A stretch of DNA of 5,037 bases from the NCBI GenBank assembly GCA_027023915.1, contig JALVUB010000238.1, positions 1 to 5,037 on the forward strand, in the 5' to 3' direction. The DNA is from Sedimenticola sp. Lineage in GTDB: Bacteria; Pseudomonadota; Gammaproteobacteria; Chromatiales; Chromatiaceae. Position 1 is the stretch's first letter, and every line of letters starts with the position of its first letter. The position numbers and the translations under genes were made by a program. The notes under the pieces were generated by a model that searched no databases, had not been told where the DNA came from, and saw nothing but the letters and a program-made list of their open reading frames with translations. Below are positions 1 to 5,037 of this stretch, piece after piece.

Positions 1-1946
1 GCGGCCAGCGCCTGAACAGCCGCTTTGGAATCATCCCGGGTATAGGTGGCGCTGCCATCGGCCGCAACCACCAGGGTGCCATAGGTTCCCGTCAGGGTGC
101 TGCCCACGCCACTGCTGAGCGGACCAGACTGGGAACCAACCGCAACCCCGACCACCTGATCGGGACGATCCGCCCCAAGGGTGTCGTTGGTCAGCAGATT
201 CCCTGTCGCCTGGGTGCTGGCATCGTCTTCGGTTAGCGTGCCCAAATTGTCGTTCTGGGCCGTGGGCACGTCGTCCGACACGGTAACATGGGCGGTCGAA
301 GATTGGGTCGAGCCGTCCACGTCAGACACCACATAGGCCAGGTCGAAAGTTCCGGAGGTTGCGCCGGCCTGGTCAATGGCACGGTAGAGCGTTACCTTGA
401 TCTGCTGACTGCCGCCCGTTGCATCAGTGGGGTTCACAATTTCAGCGGTGAACACCGTATTGGTTCCCGCCTTGGCGGTAAGCAGGTGGTTGCCGGAAGA
501 GAGGCTGTAACTGAGAGCAGTGCCGTCTGACGTCAAACCGGTGGGGAAGGCGGCCGGATCAAATGTCGCATCCGAGATATTGTCCGCCCCCTTGGTGATT
601 GCCAGGGATTGGGTGACGACATGATCCGTCGTGGAGCCTGCGCTCCCAAGCCCATTGATCTGCGCTTCATCCAGAGAAACGCTCACCGCGGTCACCGAAG
701 GCGAAGTATCGGTAATGCGAATGCCCAGGGTGCCGCTCTGGGTGTCGCCGTCGCGGTCCTTGACGGTGATGGCAATGCTGTCCACCACGTCGCCACCACT
801 GTGGTCCTTGGCGCCAGAGGGCGCATAGTTGTAGGTGACGGTGCCGGTGGCGGCGTCGTAACCGGTGATGGTAAGGGTGCCTTCGGTGGTGGTGATGCTC
901 ACCGGGGTGGTGCCGCTGTTCTCAAGGGCGCTCTTGCCGACGGCTGTGCCGGCCACGGTGAGGGCGGCGGTGGGATCAAGACCGTCGGGAGCACCTATCT
1001 GGAAGGTCTTGCCGGTCAGCGAATCGTTTTCCGCCACTTCTTCCTGGCCGGGATTGGTACCGTTGTTATCGCTGATGGTCAGCTCCGCCGGATCATCCAC
1101 GCTGTTGACGGTTATCCGGGCGGTGGCTACGGAAGTATCACCATCGGCATCGGTGATTCGGTATCTGAAACTGTCCGAGCCGTGATAGTTGGGGTCTGGC
1201 GTGTAGGTGAAAGTACCATCGGCATTCACCGTGACTGTTCCATGCGAGGGATCACTGATTTTGCTCCAGGTATCGCCTGAACCCGCCGGAGTATCGTTAC
1301 CAGCTAGGGTGCTGGTTAGCGGGGTGTCTTCATTTGTGGAAAGCCTGTCATCCCGGGCTATGGGTCTGGAATTTTCATCCCCCACGGGCGCGGCATCACT
1401 GCCGTGAGAGCGTCCGTTCGTTCCCACGGGCTGGAAGCCGATGGGCTCGGAAGGACCAAACTCCCTGCCCTCTCCAATGCCAATCAGCAGGGGAAAACCC
1501 GTGCTTTCATCTCCACGCCCTTGCAGTGAATCGATGAACGGGTCGGAGATACGCGGGTTGAAGGTGCCACGCCCATCCATCAGCGTGTTGAAATCACCGG
1601 TCACCGGCCACTGGGAGGTGTGCTCGAAACGGAAGTGGCCGGTGCTCTCTGTTATCCGATGGAGGGAAATGAAGCCATGAACATTGTCGGGGATAACACC
1701 CGAATGCCGGGAATGAGCACCTTCCGCGCCGCCGGAATGAGCGTTGCTTGGGGTTTCAGGCGTGTAGCCGTTTTGCGAAATCCATTGGTTTCCTCCTTCC
1801 GCGCCGACCAACACACGGCTGCCGGAGGCGAGTTGTAGCACCTCGCCAGGACGCAACTCATCGCCGGGATGAAGGGGTCGCAAACTGCCGTCCGGGGAAC
1901 GGGCCCAGGCTTGTCCCTGAATCTGAAGGATGGGAAGAGAGCTCAT
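1..1946 (-). CDS. LapA-like giant adhesin, type I secreted, VCBS/cadherin-like repeats (3' partial)
   Basis: Frame stays open for 648 residues from the ATG at 1946 and runs off the left edge, so the C-terminus, where RTX repeats and the secretion signal would be expected, is not visible. Seen in order: residues 1-52 resemble the small beta-rich retention module of LapA-type proteins (GQAWARSPDG, then HPGDELRPGE and ASGSRVLV); 53-190 is a Gly/Ser/His-rich stretch I do not recognise; 192-281 is a cadherin/Ig-like domain (NEDTPL, HGTVTVNADGTFTYTP, YHGSDSFRYRITDADGDT); 282-412 is a related domain (TITGYDAATGTVTYNY, DRDGDT); 413-560 resembles the T1SS-143 repeat; 561 onward is a VCBS domain (GTYGTLVVAADGSATYTRDD). 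DxDG motifs end three domains and may bind calcium. No cysteine occurs, as is usual for such proteins. The start is fixed by AAGGAGG six bases upstream. Family knowledge: these proteins hold cells to surfaces and in biofilms. Inference: it is exported by the two upstream gene products. Class is secure; exact ligand and final size are unknown. Confidence 0.93.
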   Translation of the reverse strand, partial: MSSLPILQIQGQAWARSPDGSLRPLHPGDELRPGEVLQLASGSRVLVGAEGGNQWISQNGYTPETPSNAHSGGAEGAHSRHSGVIPDNVHGFISLHRITESTGHFRFEHTSQWPVTGDFNTLMDGRGTFNPRISDPFIDSLQGRGDESTGFPLLIGIGEGREFGPSEPIGFQPVGTNGRSHGSDAAPVGDENSRPIARDDRLSTNEDTPLTSTLAGNDTPAGSGDTWSKISDPSHGTVTVNADGTFTYTPDPNYHGSDSFRYRITDADGDTSVATARITVNSVDDPAELTISDNNGTNPGQEEVAENDSLTGKTFQIGAPDGLDPTAALTVAGTAVGKSALENSGTTPVSITTTEGTLTITGYDAATGTVTYNYAPSGAKDHSGGDVVDSIAITVKDRDGDTQSGTLGIRITDTSPSVTAVSVSLDEAQINGLGSAGSTTDHVVTQSLAITKGADNISDATFDPAAFPTGLTSDGTALSYSLSSGNHLLTAKAGTNTVFTAEIVNPTDATGGSQQIKVTLYRAIDQAGATSGTFDLAYVVSDVDGSTQSSTAHVTVSDDVPTAQNDNLGTLTEDDASTQATGNLLTNDTLGADRPDQVVGVAVGSQSGPLSSGVGSTLTGTYGTLVVAADGSATYTRDDSKAAVQALA

Positions 1947-1952
1947 TTGTAG

Positions 1953-1959
1953 CCTCCTT
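1953..1959 (-). promoter_or_regulatory. Strong ribosome binding site of the adhesin gene, overlapping the adaptor stop codon
   Basis: On the minus strand the sequence reads AAGGAGG, a perfect Shine-Dalgarno match, with six bases (CTACAA) before the ATG at 1946-1944. Its first two bases are also the last two of the TAA stop of the upstream adaptor gene (1960-1958). A ribosome finishing the adaptor thus stops on the next gene's binding site, which suggests translational coupling. It also settles the adhesin start. Confidence 0.85.
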
Positions 1960-3346
1960 AAGGTTCAGAAAGCGCCCGTCCCCGGGCACGCAAAATTGGA
2001 TCGATCAGGTATTCCCACAAGGTACGCTGCCCGGTACGAATATCCACTTCCGCGATCATTCCAGGCAGTATGGGATGTTCTCTGCTGAAACCGGTTTTAT
2101 GAGTTCGCACCCGCACCAGGAAAAAGGTACGGCCCTCTTTGTCCGACAGGCTGTCAGGACTGATACGGGTAACTTCGCCTTCAAGCGCCCCAAAAACGGC
2201 GGGGTCGTAGGCGCTGATACGAACCCGGGCCGGCTGTCCCGGATGAATGCGGGCGATGTCTTTAGGCAACACCCGCGCTTCCACCTCGAGCGGATCGTTA
2301 TCAGGCACGATCTCCACTACCCGACCGCCAGGATCAATAACCTCGCCAGGGGTATTGACATACAACCGCTGAATCCGGCCTTTTACAGGTGCCTTGATGC
2401 GAGTGTGGCGCAAACGGTCGGCCCAATCCTGCTGCGCTTTCTGGATGGCCGCCAGATCAGCCAACGCCTTTGCAAGATCGGCCCGCCAACGGTTTTTCCT
2501 TTCTACTTCGATACTGTGAACATGCTCACGCGCCTCAACCACCGCCTTTTCCAGCCGCTTGACCTCGGCCTTCGCGTGGGCGAGGTCGCCTTTGGCCTTG
2601 GCCAGCTGACGACGCAAACGGAGCACTTCCACCTCGGAAACCGCGCCACGCTTGAGGAGGGGTTCGGTGCGAGCCAGCTCCTCGCGGGTGAGCGCCAGGG
2701 ACTGCTCCGCCTCGCGCTTGCGCGCCCGGGCGGCGGTCAGCCGCTCCCGCACCTGGGCCAGCTGTTGCCGGGCGACATCGAGACGGCTTTCCAGCGCGTC
2801 CCGCTCGTGGCGGTATTGATCGCGCTCACGGCTGGCGATGTCGGGCAGGCGGGTGCGAATCTCATCAGACAGCTGGAAGGGCTTGGCATCGATCAAGGCT
2901 TCCAGGCGCAACGCCTGCGCCCGCAGACTCAACACCCGCACTTCACGCTCACCGAGATGGGCAGCAAACCGGGTGGGATCCACCTCCACGAGGGTCTGCC
3001 CCTGTTTCACCACTTGGCCCTCGCGCACCAGAATACGGCGCACGGTACCACCGTCCTGGGAGTCCACCACCTTGAGACGGGATGAGGGAATCACCTTGCC
3101 TTGCCCATGCACTGAAATGTCGATGGGCGCCACCATGGACCAAGCCAGAAAAGCGATAACCAGCAACAACACTGTATAGAGCAGTGCCCGGGCGCGAATG
3201 GGCCGCTGTTCCAGATGAAGCCAGTCGGCATCGCCAAGCCAGCCGGGATGGATGGGCGTCGATTGTCCACCCCGGCCGAGAAAGGCAAAACGCCCGAGCA
3301 CCTGCCCCATGCGTCCGAAACCCCGCTCTGTCCGCAGATCGAACAT
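1958..3346 (-). CDS. lapC: HlyD/LapC-type periplasmic adaptor (membrane fusion protein) of type I secretion
   Basis: This 462-residue protein would link the inner-membrane ABC exporter to a TolC-like outer-membrane channel. Seen in order: a cytoplasmic N-terminus of about 52 residues, rich in Arg and Gly; one membrane segment at about 54-73 (LLYTVLLLVIAFLAW); the first lipoyl half at about 95-125 (GGTVRRILVREGQVVKQGQTLVEVDP); a long charged helical hairpin at about 130-312, heavy in Ala, Arg, Glu and Leu; the second lipoyl half at about 316-345 (IKAPVKGRIQRLYV, then TPGEVIDPGG); a beta-barrel part at about 350-435; and the typical C-terminal end GQRTLWEYLIDPILRA. Length fits the family. There is no cysteine. 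I chose the ATG at 3346, one base after the TGA of the transporter gene, because an earlier in-frame ATG at 3457 would add 37 residues that only mirror the transporter gene in another frame. A purine-rich AGGACAGG lies just upstream. The symbol rests on family resemblance and context; the specific substrate is inferred from the adjacent adhesin. Confidence 0.95.
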   Translation of the reverse strand: MFDLRTERGFGRMGQVLGRFAFLGRGGQSTPIHPGWLGDADWLHLEQRPIRARALLYTVLLLVIAFLAWSMVAPIDISVHGQGKVIPSSRLKVVDSQDGGTVRRILVREGQVVKQGQTLVEVDPTRFAAHLGEREVRVLSLRAQALRLEALIDAKPFQLSDEIRTRLPDIASRERDQYRHERDALESRLDVARQQLAQVRERLTAARARKREAEQSLALTREELARTEPLLKRGAVSEVEVLRLRRQLAKAKGDLAHAKAEVKRLEKAVVEAREHVHSIEVERKNRWRADLAKALADLAAIQKAQQDWADRLRHTRIKAPVKGRIQRLYVNTPGEVIDPGGRVVEIVPDNDPLEVEARVLPKDIARIHPGQPARVRISAYDPAVFGALEGEVTRISPDSLSDKEGRTFFLVRVRTHKTGFSREHPILPGMIAEVDIRTGQRTLWEYLIDPILRARGRALSEP

Positions 3347-3347
3347 G

Positions 3348-5037
3348 TCAGCCTGTCCTCGCCTGGGGCAGTTTGCCTTCCCGCAACGCAGTGAGCACCG
3401 CGTCACGGGGACCGTCGATGACCAGGCGGCCGCCATCCACCACCAGAATACGGTCAACCAGTTGCAGCAGCGCCTGCCGGTGGGTTATCAGAATCAGGGT
3501 TCTCCCCTGAAGCCAGGCGCCGAGGCGTTGGATGAGCCTGGCTTCCGACTGTTGATCCATGGCGGAAGTCGGCTCATCGAGAATCATGATTTTGGGGTCA
3601 TGCACCAGCGCCCTGGCGATGGCCACCGCCTGGCGCTGCCCGCCGGAAAGAAAGGCGCCACGCTCGCCCACTTCCATGTGGAAACCGCGGGGATGGCGGT
3701 TGACCCACTCGTCCAGTCCGGCGACATGCGCTGCCGTGAGCAGGGTTTCGTCATCCGCGTGGGGATTGCCAAGCGTGAGGTTGTGGCGCAACGAGCCATG
3801 AAACAGAACGGGGTGTTGGGAAACAAACCCGATGCCCCGACGGCGCACCACCGGATCGAACTGCGCCTGATCGGCGCCATCGAACAGGATTCTTCCCTCG
3901 GTGGGCTGGAAATCGCCGTGGATCAAGCGCGCCAGGGTGGATTTGCCCGACCCCATGCGACCGAGCACCGCCACCCGCTCGCCGGGCTTCAACTGAAAAC
4001 TCACGCCGCTCAGAGCCTCACGCTCCTGATGCGGGTAGGTAAAGCCCAGGGACTCCACACGGATTTCTCCCTGGAGCTCGCCCCGGTCGATGAAATCCTG
4101 GCCGGATTCGCGCTCCACCGGCGTGGCCATCACTTTGTCCAACGCTTCAAGCGCGGTATCAGCCTGATGATACTGGGCCATGAGCCCGGCGGTTTGAGAG
4201 ATGGGAGCCAGCACCCGCGAGGCCAGCATGTAGGCCGCGATCAGACCGCCGGTGGTGAGATCGCCAAGGGTGACCAGATGCAACCCCACCGCCAACAGCG
4301 CCAGAACCGCCAGATTCTGAATCCAGAGCGCGCCGTTGGACAAGGTGGCGGTGAGCCAGCGAAGCCGCGCGCCGTTGCGGGCGAGGAAGGCCGCCAGGCG
4401 CTCCCATTCCGACTGAATATGGGATTCGGCGCGTAGCGACTTGATTTCGTCCAGACCTTCCAGCGACTCCACCAATATGGCGTTACGCTGGGCGCCGGCG
4501 CGGTAGGCAGTTTCGGTCAGCTCGCGCAGCCGCTCTTGCAGCCCGAACCCATATACCAGGATCACTGCCGCGCCTATGAGCACCGGCCATACCAGGGGCC
4601 ATCCCAGCCAGGCGATGACGGCAAGGAAGAACAGCGCAAAGGGCAGATCCACCAGTGCGATCACTGGTGCCCGAGGTGATGAAGGAACGCAAAAACTCGA
4701 AAGATTGCAGGTTGGCCGCAAAAGCCCCCACCGAGCGGGGCCGATACTCCAACCGCATACCCAAAACCCTTTCCATGATGTGGGCGGAGATGCGGGTGTC
4801 GGCACGAGCGGCGGCGAGATCCACGAAATAGACCCGCAGCAGACGCACCACCAGATCGAAAATGAACACCACGGCCAGCCCCGAGGCGAGCACCCAGAAG
4901 GTCTCCACCGCCTGATTGGGCAGAATGCGGTTATAGAGAATGCGCAAAAACAGCGGCAGCGCCAAAGCAAACAGGTTCACCAGAAACGCCGCCCACAGAA
5001 TATCCCGATAGAGGCGCCTGTTTTCCGCGATGACACC
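3348..5037 (-). pseudogene. lapB: LapB-type type I secretion ABC transporter, frameshifted near 4665 (5' partial)
   Basis: This is the ATP-driven inner-membrane exporter of the system. Joining the two frames gives about 562 residues; LapB proteins have roughly 720, so an N-terminal part, normally a C39-peptidase-like domain, should lie beyond the right edge. Frame one (5037 to about 4666) carries the start of the membrane domain: LPLFLRILYNRILPNQAVETFWVLASG, then about 80 residues ending LRSFITSGT. Frame two (from about 4664 to the TGA at 3350-3348) continues with VIALVDLPFALFFLAVIAWLG, further membrane helices, and a complete ATPase: Walker A GRMGSGKST (3962-3936), Q-loop FVSQHP, signature LSGGQ (3650-3636), Walker B MILDE (3587-3573), D-loop SAMD and the H-loop histidine of LITHR (3482-3480). 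One extra base explains the break. All visible ATPase motifs are intact, so either the mutation is recent or it is a sequencing or assembly error. As written, the two parts would be read as separate ORFs. Family assignment is near certain; true pseudogene status is not. Confidence 0.85.
4650..4669. repeat. Perfect 8-bp inverted repeat with 4-base loop at the frameshift
   Basis: The arms CACCAGTG (4650-4657) and CACTGGTG (4662-4669) are exact reverse complements around the loop CGAT. The structure lies inside the transporter coding region, exactly where the reading frame changes. No T-run follows on either strand and the gene continues on both sides, so it is not a credible terminator. It could promote templated mutation or sequencing error at this site. 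Confidence 0.8.

Noticed and set aside
609..1280. Plus-strand ORF of 223 codons, Gly/Val-rich
   Set aside because: It mirrors the Gly/Thr/Asp-rich repeat coding of the adhesin in the opposite direction; no ribosome binding site or domain supports it.
1748..3085. Long plus-strand ORF of 445 codons
   Set aside because: It runs antisense to the adaptor and the adhesin start. Its product has no recognisable domain, while the opposite strand encodes a clear HlyD-family protein. Long antisense frames are expected in GC-rich genes.
3347..3457. Earlier in-frame ATG for the adaptor at 3457
   Set aside because: The added 37 residues overlap the end of the transporter gene and look like an out-of-frame reading of it. 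The ATG at 3346, directly after the transporter stop, fits operon spacing and family length.
3252..4436. Plus-strand ORF of 394 codons
   Set aside because: Antisense to the transporter ATPase, whose Walker A, signature and Walker B motifs are all on the minus strand; the plus-strand product is a shadow.
4650..4669. Inverted repeat as an intrinsic terminator
   Set aside because: The stem is short, no T-run follows on either strand, and it lies in the middle of a coding region.
4650..4680. Programmed ribosomal frameshifting to make a full-length exporter
   Set aside because: No slippery heptamer or prfB-like CTTTGA site is seen at the junction, and type I exporters are not known to be made this way. 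A hairpin is present but overlaps the junction rather than lying downstream of a slip site.
4665..4970. N-terminal extension of the downstream transporter frame, from the ATG at 4970
   Set aside because: These 102 residues are rich in Cys, Trp, Ser and Pro and do not resemble an exporter, while the overlapping frame over the same bases encodes the expected membrane domain. It is an artefact of the frameshift.

Overview
The window holds part of a type I secretion locus for a very large surface adhesin, of the LapA/LapB/LapC kind known from Pseudomonas and many other proteobacteria. All genes lie on the minus strand and read from right to left: an inner-membrane ABC transporter (5' end beyond the right edge), a HlyD/LapC-type periplasmic adaptor (complete), and the first 648 residues of a repeat-rich secreted adhesin (3' end beyond the left edge). 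The base composition is GC-rich. The protein families and the gene pairing suggest a Gram-negative proteobacterium, probably a gammaproteobacterium; this is an inference and the species cannot be named from this sequence.

Layout: 5037-3348 encodes the transporter, with a transmembrane export domain followed by a full ABC ATPase. Its reading frame changes once, near 4665, so as written the gene is broken. The change falls inside a perfect 8-bp inverted repeat. The adaptor (3346-1958) starts one base after the transporter stop codon. The adhesin (1946 to beyond 1) starts 11 bases after the adaptor stop codon, and its Shine-Dalgarno sequence overlaps that stop. The three genes therefore look like one operon with translational coupling. 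There is no gene-free stretch longer than 11 bases, and no promoter, terminator, RNA gene, mobile element or CRISPR array is visible.

How they work together: the ATPase and the adaptor would form the inner-membrane and periplasmic parts of a channel completed by a TolC/LapE-type outer-membrane protein, which is not in this window. The adhesin, with a short retention-module-like N-terminus and then cadherin-like, T1SS-143-like and VCBS-type domains, is the expected substrate. The usual LapG protease site (AAG preceded by T, P or A) was not found in its N-terminal part.

I see no wholly new system. The points most worth a second look are the frameshift in the transporter, its coincidence with the inverted repeat, and the non-standard N-terminus of the adhesin.
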